Source of the DNA: Ottowia sp.
GTDB lineage: Bacteria; Pseudomonadota; Gammaproteobacteria; Burkholderiales; Burkholderiaceae_C
DNA: 22,405 nt
Assembly: GCA_023228705.1 (NCBI GenBank)
Contig: JALOAS010000053.1
Coordinates: 1-22,405, forward strand
Reading direction: 5' to 3'
Part shown: piece after piece, positions 6,953 through 14,351 of the stretch
Layout of the letters: each line of letters begins with the position of its first letter
How positions within the stretch are numbered: the stretch's first letter is position 1
Notes under the pieces: generated by a model
What the model saw: only the letters and a program-made list of their open reading frames with translations
Told to the model about the DNA's origin: nothing
The model's database searches: none
Made by a program: the position numbers and the translations under genes

Positions 6953-8178
6953 GCCTGCTCGTCATCCTGCTGCCTGCGGTTGCGTCCGGCCATTATCTGT
7001 ACACAACGTCCAGCGACGGACAGCGCCCGGGCCAGACGGGCCAGGCCACGCTGGACCTGCTGCCGCGTGCCGGGCGCGGGGTGGAAGTGGTTGCCGTGGT
7101 GCCCGCGCGGCTGCTGTCCTGGCACAAGGCGCTGCTGCCACGTGGCACCCGCGCCCGATCGCCCCGCCTGCACGCCATCCTGGCCGGGCTGCTTGAAGAC
7201 GGGCTGCTGCAGGACCCGCAAGATGTTCATTTCGCGCTGGGTCCCGAGCCGGCTGCCGATGGTCGGCAGTGGATTGCCACCTGCTCGCGGACGTGGCTGG
7301 CGGCACAGCTGCAGGCGCTGGCGCAGGTGGGCCGGCCGGCAGCGCGCATCGCACCGGCCATCTGGCCGCATGCCGGCGCGACGCAGGCCACCGTGGTGGG
7401 GCAGCCGGGCGACGCCTGGTTGCTGGCCAGCGGCCAGGCGATAGCCAACGGCGCATTGGCGCTGCCGCTGACGCCGCAGGCGCTGATGCTGGTGCAGCCG
7501 CCGGACACCGGCAGCGAGGCGGCAGGCAGCGCGCCAAGGCTGGCGGCCGAGCCCGCGGTGGCGGAGGCCGCCGAGCAATTGCTGGGCGCAGCCGTTGCGC
7601 TGGTGGCGCCGGCGCAGCGGCTGCTGGACGCCAGCCAGTCGCCCTGGAACCTGGCGCAAGGCGCTTTCTCGCGTGGCGGCGCCGCTGGCCTGGCCAAGCG
7701 CCTGGCCCGCGGTTGGCGCCATTTGCTGCACGCGCCGCAATGGCGCCCGCTGCGCTGGGGCCTGGTGTTGCTGGTGGTGGTGCAGCTGCTGGGATTGAAC
7801 CTGTGGCGGCAACAGGTCAGGGCCGACCTGGCCGCGCGCCGGGCGCAGATCGACGCGGCGCTGACCCGGTCGTTTCCGCAGGTACCCGTCGTTGTCGACG
7901 CGCCCGTGCAGATGGAAAGGGAAGTTGCCGTGCTGCGGCGCCAGACCGGCGCCCTGTCGGCCGGGGACCTGGAGCCCATGCTGGATGCACTGGCGCAGGC
8001 GCAGGATGCGAGCCTGGTTCCTGCGGCACTGGAATTCACGCCCGGCCAGTTGCGGCTGGACGGCGTCCAGCTGCGGGCGCAAGCGGTCGCGGACCTGCAG
8101 GCCCGCCTGCGCCAGCAGGGCTACGCGCTGCAAGCCAGCGACACGACGCTGACGCTGCGGCTGGAGACGGTACCATGA
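6949..8178 (+). CDS. gspL: Type II secretion inner-membrane protein GspL
   Basis: GspL recruits the ATPase GspE to the inner membrane and pairs with GspM. The 409-aa product has an actin-like cytoplasmic domain (about 1-260; start MSLLVILLP and the early motif LPRGTRARSPRLHAILAGLLED match GspL). One membrane helix follows at about 270-288 (WGLVLLVVVQLLGLNLW), then a periplasmic ferredoxin-like domain rich in Leu and Gln. I chose the ATG at 6949 because homology begins there; the open frame extends to 6886 with no similarity. The stop overlaps gspM as ATGA. Confidence 0.9.
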   Translation: MSLLVILLPAVASGHYLYTTSSDGQRPGQTGQATLDLLPRAGRGVEVVAVVPARLLSWHKALLPRGTRARSPRLHAILAGLLEDGLLQDPQDVHFALGPEPAADGRQWIATCSRTWLAAQLQALAQVGRPAARIAPAIWPHAGATQATVVGQPGDAWLLASGQAIANGALALPLTPQALMLVQPPDTGSEAAGSAPRLAAEPAVAEAAEQLLGAAVALVAPAQRLLDASQSPWNLAQGAFSRGGAAGLAKRLARGWRHLLHAPQWRPLRWGLVLLVVVQLLGLNLWRQQVRADLAARRAQIDAALTRSFPQVPVVVDAPVQMEREVAVLRRQTGALSAGDLEPMLDALAQAQDASLVPAALEFTPGQLRLDGVQLRAQAVADLQARLRQQGYALQASDTTLTLRLETVP

Positions 8179-8696
8179 CGTCCCGCCACCTGCCCGCACC
8201 CGCACGCAGGCTGCAGGCCGGCTGGACGTGCCTGCAGGCGCGCGAGCGCCGGCTCATCGCCCTGGCTGGCGGCGTGCTGGGGCTTGCGCTGCTGTGGTGG
8301 CTGGCGATTGCGCCGCCGCTGGCAACGCTCAAGACCGCCGCGGCCGAGCGCGCCAGCCTGCGTGCGCAGGCGGTGCACATGCAGCAACTGGCGCAAGAGG
8401 CCCGGATGCTGCAGTCGCTGCCCACGCTGGCGCACGATGACGCGCTGCACGCGCTTGAACAGGCGGTCAAGCAGCACCTGCCGGGCAGCGCCACGCTGGC
8501 AGCCATGGGCGAGCAGGCACGGCTCACGCTCACCGGCGCGAGCGCGGAGGCGCTGGCGCAATGGCTGGCCGCCGCACGCAGCAATGCCAGGGCGCTTCCC
8601 GTGCAGGCCGATCTCAGGCCCGTGCCGGAAACGGCGGATGATGCCGGAAACACGGTCCGCTGGTCGGGCACGCTGACGCTGGGGCTGCCGCCATGA
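8175..8696 (+). CDS. gspM: Type II secretion protein GspM
   Basis: The 173-aa product has a short cytoplasmic N-terminus, one membrane segment at about 28-47 (LIALAGGVLGLALLWWLAI), a periplasmic helical stretch (LKTAAAERASLRAQAVHMQQLAQEA) and a small C-terminal domain with VRWSGTLTLGLPP. This is the GspM layout; the protein stabilises GspL and the GspE-GspL platform. The start overlaps gspL (ATGA) and the stop overlaps gspN (ATGA). Sequence conservation of GspM is low, so the position in the operon is a large part of the evidence. Confidence 0.88.
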   Translation: MTSRHLPAPARRLQAGWTCLQARERRLIALAGGVLGLALLWWLAIAPPLATLKTAAAERASLRAQAVHMQQLAQEARMLQSLPTLAHDDALHALEQAVKQHLPGSATLAAMGEQARLTLTGASAEALAQWLAAARSNARALPVQADLRPVPETADDAGNTVRWSGTLTLGLPP

Positions 8697-9499
8697 ACGC
8701 CGCCTCCAGAAGATACGCTGCAACCCGCACCTGGCGGCCTTGGGGCTGGGCCATCCTGGGCGCAGTGACGGGCGCGCTGGCCGTGCTCCTGGCGCTGGCG
8801 CCGGCACGCTGGCTGGGCGCCACGCTGGCCCGCGTGAGCAACGGCATGGTCACGCTGGCCGAGACCGACGGCACACTGTGGTCTGGCACCGGCGTGCTGG
8901 CGTTCTCGGGCGGCGCGGGCAGCCGCGATCGCGCGCGCCTGCCCGGCCGCGTGCGGTGGCGGATCCGCCCGGCGCTGGCTGGCGCCCGGGCCCGCATTGA
9001 AGCCGACTGCTGCACGCTGCAACAACCGCTGGCGCTGGCGCTGCAACCCACGTGGCGCGGCGCGCGCGTCACGGTGGCCAACAGCCAGACCCGCTGGCCC
9101 GCCACCGTACTGGCCGGTCTGGGCACGCCATGGAATACCATCCGTCCACAGGGCGAGCTGGCGCTGCAGACGCAGGACCTGGCGCTGGCGGTCACGCCAC
9201 GCGGCGTCCGGATGGCAGGCCGGGCCGAGCTCGTGGCGCAGCGCATGTCGTCCAACCTGGCCACGGTGCGGCCGCTGGGCTCGTACCAGCTGGTGCTGAC
9301 CGGCGGCGAGACGCTGGCGTTTTCCCTGTCGACGCTGGAAGGCAGCCTGCTGCTGTCCGGCAGCGGCAGCGTTGTCGCCGGCAACCTGCGTTTTCGCGGC
9401 GAGGCCGAGGCGGCAGCCGGCATGCAGGCGCAGCTGGCCAACCTGCTCAACCTCCTCGGCCGCAGGCAGGGCGATCGCGCCATCATTTCATTTGGATAA
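8693..9499 (+). CDS. gspN: Type II secretion protein GspN
   Basis: GspN is an accessory T2SS protein present in only some systems, including Xanthomonas and Burkholderiales types. The 268-aa product has an N-terminal membrane helix (about 18-38, WAILGAVTGALAVLLALAP), then ARWLGATLARVSNGMVTLAETDGTLWSG in the periplasm, which matches the GspN opening. The rest is beta-rich (GSYQLVLTGGETLAFSLSTLEGSL). It ends in LLGRRQGDRAIISFG. The ATG overlaps gspM as ATGA; gspD follows after 41 bp. Confidence 0.88.
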   Translation: MNAASRRYAATRTWRPWGWAILGAVTGALAVLLALAPARWLGATLARVSNGMVTLAETDGTLWSGTGVLAFSGGAGSRDRARLPGRVRWRIRPALAGARARIEADCCTLQQPLALALQPTWRGARVTVANSQTRWPATVLAGLGTPWNTIRPQGELALQTQDLALAVTPRGVRMAGRAELVAQRMSSNLATVRPLGSYQLVLTGGETLAFSLSTLEGSLLLSGSGSVVAGNLRFRGEAEAAAGMQAQLANLLNLLGRRQGDRAIISFG

Positions 9500-9540
9500 T
9501 ACGGGGCTGCCACGACAAAAGCGGCCCTTGCGAGACCTTC

Positions 9541-11862
9541 ATGCTGCACCTGCTCTCATTCCTGCCCCGGACGCTGGCGACCAGCGCGCTGGCCGTCCTG
9601 ACGGTCATGCTGCTGGCGGCGGGGCTGGCGCAGCCTGCCCTGGCTGCCAACAGCCGCGATGCAGTCACGCTGGACTTTGTCAACGCCGACATCGAGGCCG
9701 TGGCGCGCACCATGGCCACGATCAGCGGGCGCAACGTGGTTGTCGATCCGCGCGTGCAGGGCACGATGACGCTGACCAGCACCCAGCCGGTCACCGCGGA
9801 CGAGGCAATCCGGCTGTTCACCACGCAACTGCGGGTGCAGGGTTTCTCGCTGGTTGATTCCAACGGGATCTACCTGGTGGTGCCGGAGGCCGAGGCCAAG
9901 CTCCAGGGGGGCTCCGTGCTGGCGGGGAAAGCCGGCGGCGGCCAGATCCAGACGCGCATCTTCCGGCTGGTTCACGTGGACGCGGAAAACCTGGTCCCGG
10001 TGCTGCGCCCGCTGATCAGCCCCAACAACACGATCAACGTGGACCCGGGCGGCAACGCACTGGTCATCACCGACTATGGCGACAACCTGCAGCGGCTGGG
10101 TCGCATCATTTCGGCGCTGGACGTGTCCGAAGCCACCAACCTGGAGATCGTCCGCCTCGAGCATGCCGTGGCCTCGGACCTGGTGCCGCTGGTGAATCAG
10201 TTGCTGCGCGGTGGCGCCGGCGCGGCGCCGGCCGACGCGCGGGGCAGCCAGCAGGGCGCGCAGCAGGCGGCGCTGCAGCAGGGCAGCGGGTACCGCACGA
10301 CGCTGGTCGCGGAGCCGCGCAGCAACGCGGTCATCGTGCGCGCCGCCAACCCGGCGCGGCTGATGCAGGCCAGGTCGCTGATCCGGCAGCTGGACATGGC
10401 GCCGGCCGGCGGCGAAGGCAGCAGCAGCGGCAACATCCACGTCGTGTACCTGAAAAACGCAGACGCAACGCGGCTGGCGCAGACGTTGCGCGCGGCGCTG
10501 GCCTCGCTGCCCGAAGCCGCTGCACGTGGCGATGCGCCAACCAGCGGCGGCGACGGCGGCAACGCCGGCAGCAGCATGCCAGGCCGCGGCCTGTCCAGCG
10601 CCGCCAGCAGCATGGGCGCCAGCACCAGCGGCGGACTGGACGGCGGTCCGACCATAGACACCGGCGCAAGCAACCAGCCCTCCACCGGCGGACAGATCCA
10701 GGCGGACCCGGCAACCAACTCGCTCATCATCAGCGCGCCGGAACCGGTCTACCGCCAGTTGCGCGGCGTCATCGACAAGCTGGACGAGCGGCGGGCGCAG
10801 GTGTACGTGGAAAGCCTGATTGCCGAAGTGCGGCAGGACAAGATGGCCGAGTTCGGCATCCAGTGGCAGGGGATACTGGGCAGGAAGGGCGACACCAACA
10901 TCGGCATAGGCGGCACCAACTTCAACGCCGGCAGCGCCAACATCATCGATCTTACGGCGCAGTTTGCCGGCATGGGAAGCAGCGACTGGCAGCCCAGCAC
11001 ACCGCTGTCCGGCGGCCTCAACCTGGGCCTGTTGCACCGCTTTGGCGACCGCTACGCGCTGAGCGCGCTGGCCAACTTCCTGCAGTCCAGCGGCACGGGC
11101 AACGTGCTGTCCGCCCCCACGCTGCTGACGCTGGACAACGAGGAAGCGCGCATCGTGGTGGGCCAGAACGTGCCGCTGATCACCGGCAGCTACACCAACA
11201 CCGGCAGCAACACCAACACCGTCAATCCGTTCCAGACCTACGAGCGCACCGACGTGGGGCTGACGCTGCGCGTGCGCCCGCAAATCAGCGAGGATGGCAC
11301 CATCAAGCTCGTGCTCTACCAGGAAACATCCAGCGTGGTGGCCGAGTCGGTGAACTCGCCGCAGGGGCTGATTACCAACAAGCGCGCCATAGAATCCACG
11401 GTGCTGGTGGACGACGGCGCCATCATCGCCCTGGGAGGCCTCATGGAGGACGAGTTCTCCTCCGGCGTGGACAAGGTTCCGGGGCTGGGCGACATCCCGG
11501 TGCTGGGCAACCTGTTCAGGAGCGAGAACCGCAGCTACGTCAAGACCAACCTCATGGTGTTCCTGCGCCCCGTCATCATGCGCGATGCGGCTGCCACCGA
11601 GGCGTTTTCACTGAGCCGCTATGACTACATGCGCGCGGCGCAGACGGCCAACCAGCCGGCGCCAAGCAATTTGCTGCAGGTCAACCAAGCGCCGGTGATT
11701 CCGGAAGTCACGCCGGTCAACCCGCAGGCCTGGACGCGCCCGGCACCCCCGGCGCCGCTGGCGCCGACGCTGGACGGGATCAACCCGGCCAGCCTGCAGT
11801 CGCAGAGCACCAGCGGCTTCCAGATGCCCGCTGCCGGTGAAAACAACTACTATGGCGACTGA
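9541..11862 (+). CDS. gspD: Type II secretion outer-membrane secretin GspD
   Basis: GspD forms the outer-membrane channel. The 773-aa product has a signal peptide (about 1-36, cleaved after AQPALA/A) and an N0 domain (VTLDFVNADIEAVARTMATISGRNVVVDP). Three N-type domains follow (RIFRLVHVDAENLVPVLRPL, IVRLEHAVASDLVPLVNQLL and IHVVYLKNADATRLAQTLRAAL). The C-terminal secretin domain has VPGLGDIPVLGNLF at about residue 646. A Gly/Ser-rich insert (about 340-385) lies inside the third N domain, a common place for it. The tail after the secretin core is rich in Pro, Gln and Asn and could be the pilotin-binding S domain, but no pilotin gene is present. There is no strong ribosome binding site. Confidence 0.96.
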   Translation: MLHLLSFLPRTLATSALAVLTVMLLAAGLAQPALAANSRDAVTLDFVNADIEAVARTMATISGRNVVVDPRVQGTMTLTSTQPVTADEAIRLFTTQLRVQGFSLVDSNGIYLVVPEAEAKLQGGSVLAGKAGGGQIQTRIFRLVHVDAENLVPVLRPLISPNNTINVDPGGNALVITDYGDNLQRLGRIISALDVSEATNLEIVRLEHAVASDLVPLVNQLLRGGAGAAPADARGSQQGAQQAALQQGSGYRTTLVAEPRSNAVIVRAANPARLMQARSLIRQLDMAPAGGEGSSSGNIHVVYLKNADATRLAQTLRAALASLPEAAARGDAPTSGGDGGNAGSSMPGRGLSSAASSMGASTSGGLDGGPTIDTGASNQPSTGGQIQADPATNSLIISAPEPVYRQLRGVIDKLDERRAQVYVESLIAEVRQDKMAEFGIQWQGILGRKGDTNIGIGGTNFNAGSANIIDLTAQFAGMGSSDWQPSTPLSGGLNLGLLHRFGDRYALSALANFLQSSGTGNVLSAPTLLTLDNEEARIVVGQNVPLITGSYTNTGSNTNTVNPFQTYERTDVGLTLRVRPQISEDGTIKLVLYQETSSVVAESVNSPQGLITNKRAIESTVLVDDGAIIALGGLMEDEFSSGVDKVPGLGDIPVLGNLFRSENRSYVKTNLMVFLRPVIMRDAAATEAFSLSRYDYMRAAQTANQPAPSNLLQVNQAPVIPEVTPVNPQAWTRPAPPAPLAPTLDGINPASLQSQSTSGFQMPAAGENNYYGD

Positions 11863-12168
11863 GAGCTTGAGAAAGAATCCCTCATGCCCGCTTTGACCGC
11901 CCAAACCCGCCCACTCCGCGTTGCAAATGCTCGCCATGGCACGGGCCATGCCTGCGCTTTGCCGCTTGCAGGGTGCAGGCCGGACAGAGTCTGGCCTTCT
12001 TCGTGCCGTCCAGCAGTGCGCAGGCACTGCTGGAGCCGCGGCACTCAGTCTTGATTGGACGGGCTTTGGCGATCCTCTCGGGCGCGATCAATTCATTCTC
12101 AAGCTCTGAGCAACCGTGTTAAAAGTCAAGCGATCCATTCATTCTCAACCTCTGGGCCAGCCAGAACC
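11863..12168. other. 306-bp gap between gspD and gspE
   Basis: I see no convincing gene here. The gap contains an inverted repeat CATGGC (11935-11940) / GCCATG (11945-11950), a perfect 10-bp hairpin CCAGCAGTGC (12010-12019) / GCACTGCTGG (12024-12033) with a 4-nt loop and no T tract, and a 26-bp direct repeat just before gspE. It could be a repeat element or a gene remnant, and it may hold the gspE promoter. Confidence 0.55.
12085..12156. repeat. 26-bp direct repeat upstream of gspE
   Basis: Two copies (12085-12110 and 12131-12156) match at 23 of 26 positions. Both start CGATC, share ATTCATTCTCAA and end CTCTG plus two bases. Their period is 46 bp, and the second copy ends 12 bp before the gspE start. 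They could be paired regulator sites or duplication scars. Confidence 0.75.
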
Positions 12169-13593
12169 ATGGCCCCTTCCGTCCTGACGCAGCGCTATCC
12201 CCTGCCCTACGGCTTTGCCCGCAGCGCGCGCCTGCTGCTGGAGCGCCAGGCCGACGGCCTGACGCTCTGGCACGACGAGCAGCCCGACGTCTCGCTGCTG
12301 GGCGAGGTGATTCGCTGTCACGGTGGCGCCGGGCAGCCCCTGCTGCTGCAGCAGCTGCCGGAGGGCGAGCTCATGGGACGCATCAGCAGCGCGTACTCGG
12401 AAAGCGAGGGCAGCGCAGCCGCCGTGGTGAGCGCGGTCGAGAGCGACGTCGACCTGTCGCGCATGATGCAGGAGCTGCCTGCGGTAGAAGACCTGCTCGA
12501 AGCCGCCGACGACGCACCCATCATCCGCCTGCTCAACGCCCTGCTGACGCAGGCCGCGCGCGACGGCGCCAGCGACATCCACATCGAGCCGTACGAGCGC
12601 CATTCCAGCGTGCGCTTCCGCGTCGATGGCGCGCTGCGCGACGTGGTCCAGCCCAACCGCGCGCTGCATGCGGCGCTGATCAGCCGGCTCAAGATCATGG
12701 CCGACCTGGACATTGCCGAGAAGCGCCTGCCGCAGGATGGCCGCATCAGCCTGCGCCTGGGGGCACGCGCCATAGACGTGCGCGTCTCGACACTGCCCAG
12801 CGCGCATGGCGAACGCGCGGTGCTGCGCCTGCTGGACAAGAGCCAGGACACGCTGGACCTGGAGGCCGTGGGCATGCAGGGCGCGGTGCTGGCACGCTTT
12901 GAACATCTGATTGCGCAGCCGCACGGCATCATCCTGGTGACCGGACCCACCGGCTCGGGCAAGACCACCACGCTGTACGCCAGCCTGACCCGGCTCAACG
13001 CGCGCCAGAACAACATCATGACGGTCGAAGACCCCATTGAATACGACCTGCCCGGCGTCGCGCAGACGCAGGTCAACCCGCGCATAGAGCTCACGTTTGC
13101 GCGCGCACTGCGCGCCATCCTGCGCCAGGATCCGGACATCGTCATGATCGGCGAGATCCGCGACATGGAAACCGCACAGATCGCGATCCAGGCCAGCCTC
13201 ACCGGCCACCTGGTGCTGGCCACGCTGCACACCAACGACGCCGCCAGCGCCATCACGCGGCTGACCGACATGGGCGTCGAGCCCTTCCTCCTGTCGTCCT
13301 CGCTGCTGGGCGTGCTGGCGCAACGCTTGGTGCGCAGGCTGTGCACGGCCTGCCGTGGCAGCGGTTGCGACGCGTGCAGCCAGACCGGCTACCAGGGCCG
13401 AACCGGCGTGTTCGAGCTGCTGGTGGTGGACGAGGGAATGCGCAGCCAGATCCATGGCGAGGCGCCAGAAGCGCAGATCCGCGCTACCGCCCGTGCCAAC
13501 GGCATGCAGCTCATGCGCGAGGACGGCGAGCGGCTCATTGCCGCCGGCATCACCAGCCGCGAAGAAGTGCTGCGCGTGACCGACGCGCACTGA
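12169..13593 (+). CDS. gspE: Type II secretion ATPase GspE
   Basis: GspE is the cytoplasmic hexameric ATPase that drives pseudopilus assembly. The 474-aa product has an N2-type domain (SDIHIEPYERHSSVRFRVDG), Walker A GPTGSGKTT at 259-267 (K265), an Asp box (MTVEDPIEYDLPG), Walker B with DIVMIGEIRD from 323, and a His box (TGHLVLATLHTNDA). The zinc-binding tetracysteine is unusually compact: C392, C395, C400 and C403, with only four residues between the two CxxC pairs. GYQGRTGVFELL follows as usual. The ATG at 12169 fits the family N-terminus; the frame is open upstream to 12055 without similarity. No gspF follows it. Confidence 0.96.
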   Translation: MAPSVLTQRYPLPYGFARSARLLLERQADGLTLWHDEQPDVSLLGEVIRCHGGAGQPLLLQQLPEGELMGRISSAYSESEGSAAAVVSAVESDVDLSRMMQELPAVEDLLEAADDAPIIRLLNALLTQAARDGASDIHIEPYERHSSVRFRVDGALRDVVQPNRALHAALISRLKIMADLDIAEKRLPQDGRISLRLGARAIDVRVSTLPSAHGERAVLRLLDKSQDTLDLEAVGMQGAVLARFEHLIAQPHGIILVTGPTGSGKTTTLYASLTRLNARQNNIMTVEDPIEYDLPGVAQTQVNPRIELTFARALRAILRQDPDIVMIGEIRDMETAQIAIQASLTGHLVLATLHTNDAASAITRLTDMGVEPFLLSSSLLGVLAQRLVRRLCTACRGSGCDACSQTGYQGRTGVFELLVVDEGMRSQIHGEAPEAQIRATARANGMQLMREDGERLIAAGITSREEVLRVTDAH

Positions 13594-13617
13594 TGGCAAG
13601 GCTGCCAGTCCAGACGC

Positions 13618-13660
13618 TTGCGCTCTTGCATGCCTGGCCTTATCATGTACATGAACATGT
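13618..13660 (+). promoter_or_regulatory. Promoter and operator-like palindromes for the RHH gene
   Basis: TTGCGC (13618-13623) and TATCAT (13641-13646) are spaced by 17 bp and read as -35 and -10. Overlapping the -10 and the predicted start are the palindrome CATGTACATG (13644-13653) and the inverted repeat ACATG-AA-CATGT (13649-13660). The position suits an operator bound by the ribbon-helix-helix protein encoded just downstream. Autoregulation is inferred. Confidence 0.5.
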
Positions 13661-13679
13661 TGACCTCGGAGGCAAGCGC

Positions 13680-13982
13680 ATGAAGAGCGAACGCATCACG
13701 TTCCTGGCCACGCCGGAATTCAAGGACACGCTGCGCCAGGCAGCAGCGCGCGAGCAGATCAGCGTGGGTGCGCTGATCCGCGCCCGGTTCGACCCCGCGG
13801 CCAACGCAGACGCGTCGTCGGGGGCCGAGGCGCAGGAGCTGCGCCAGCTCACCAAGGAACTGCGCGACGCCCTGCGCGAAGCAAGGGCGGCGCTGCAGGA
13901 CGGCCTGGCGCAGGCCGAGCACAGCCTGCGCGAACTCCGGCAAGGCGACCGGGGAGATTCTGATGAAAGGCAGGTTGCATGA
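13680..13982 (+). CDS. Ribbon-helix-helix protein with C-terminal coiled coil
   Basis: The 100-aa product starts MKSERITFLATPEFKDTLRQ, then AAREQISVGALIRARF. That is the beta strand, helix, turn and helix of a ribbon-helix-helix (Arc/CopG-like) DNA-binding domain at about residues 3-37. The remaining part (about 48-90) is a charged helix rich in Leu, Arg and Glu, likely a coiled coil. I chose the ATG at 13680 because GGAGG (13668-13672) lies 7 nt upstream and a promoter precedes it. An in-frame ATG at 13593 would overlap the gspE stop and add 29 unconvincing residues. RHH proteins are often antitoxins, but no recognisable toxin follows. It is coupled to the next gene by an ATGA overlap. Confidence 0.75.
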   Translation: MKSERITFLATPEFKDTLRQAAAREQISVGALIRARFDPAANADASSGAEAQELRQLTKELRDALREARAALQDGLAQAEHSLRELRQGDRGDSDERQVA

Positions 13983-14179
13983 GCGCGCTGTCCGATGCGA
14001 CCAAGGCCATACGCGAGGTGCTCAAGCTCACCGAGGACGTCAGGCGCACCGGAGAGGTCCTCAAGGAAATCTCGCGCGAGCTGCGCGACCACGACCGCCG
14101 CATCACGCGCATGGAGACCCGCTGGGACACCGCGATACAACTGACGGCGTTGCGCCGCCCGGCAGATGAGGAGCGATGA
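13979..14179 (+). CDS. Small helical protein coupled to the RHH gene
   Basis: The 66-aa product starts MSALSDATKAIREVLKLTED and continues with charged heptad-like residues (EVLKEISRELRDHDRRITRM). It is predicted to be almost wholly alpha-helical, and I do not recognise the family. The ATG overlaps the RHH stop (ATGA), so the two are a translational unit. It has no membrane segment, signal or cysteine. It uses ATA twice before C-starting codons, unlike the rest of the window. It could be a partner that binds the coiled coil of the RHH protein. It shows no toxin-like motif that I can name. Confidence 0.6.
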   Translation: MSALSDATKAIREVLKLTEDVRRTGEVLKEISRELRDHDRRITRMETRWDTAIQLTALRRPADEER

Positions 14180-14201
14180 GCAAGCAGCTTCAGCTTGCCA
14201 A

Positions 14202-14322
14202 ATGACGGATGACGTTGACCCTTGGGGGTCTCCGGATGACGGCCGCCCTTGGCGGCCCATGATGCATCATGGCGGCGCAGCCGCCGTCATGGATGCCGCA
14301 CAGCGGCGAAGTCATCCGTCAT
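14202..14322. repeat. 121-bp hairpin-rich element with 12-bp terminal inverted repeats
   Basis: ATGACGGATGAC (14202-14213) and its exact reverse complement (14311-14322) bound an array of short palindromes. These are GACCC-TTGG-GGGTC (14217-14230), GGCCGCC-CTT-GGCGGCC (14241-14257), the 12-bp palindrome ATGATGCATCAT (14259-14270), GGCGGC-GCA-GCCGCC (14271-14285) and GCCGC-ACA-GCGGC (14295-14307). No target-site duplication is obvious. It shares the GTCATC word and the GCCGCC hairpin with the block at 85-348. It lies between the end of the RHH pair and the 3' end of soxB and may stop transcription from both sides. Confidence 0.8.
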
Positions 14323-14351
14323 GGGGCCGCCGCGGGTGAGCGCACGGTCGG

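Noticed and set aside
11882..12091. 69-codon minus-strand frame with Cys/His spacing between gspD and gspE
   Set aside because: It needs a TTG start, lacks a ribosome binding site and is not a family I know; kept only as a possible remnant in the findings.
12145..13599. 484-codon minus-strand frame opposite gspE
   Set aside because: Same reason: complete GspE motifs are on the plus strand and the minus translation shows no family features.
13680..14179. Toxin-antitoxin module
   Set aside because: The RHH protein fits an antitoxin, but the partner is a short charged helix with no RelE, PIN, HipA or similar motif, so I do not call a toxin.
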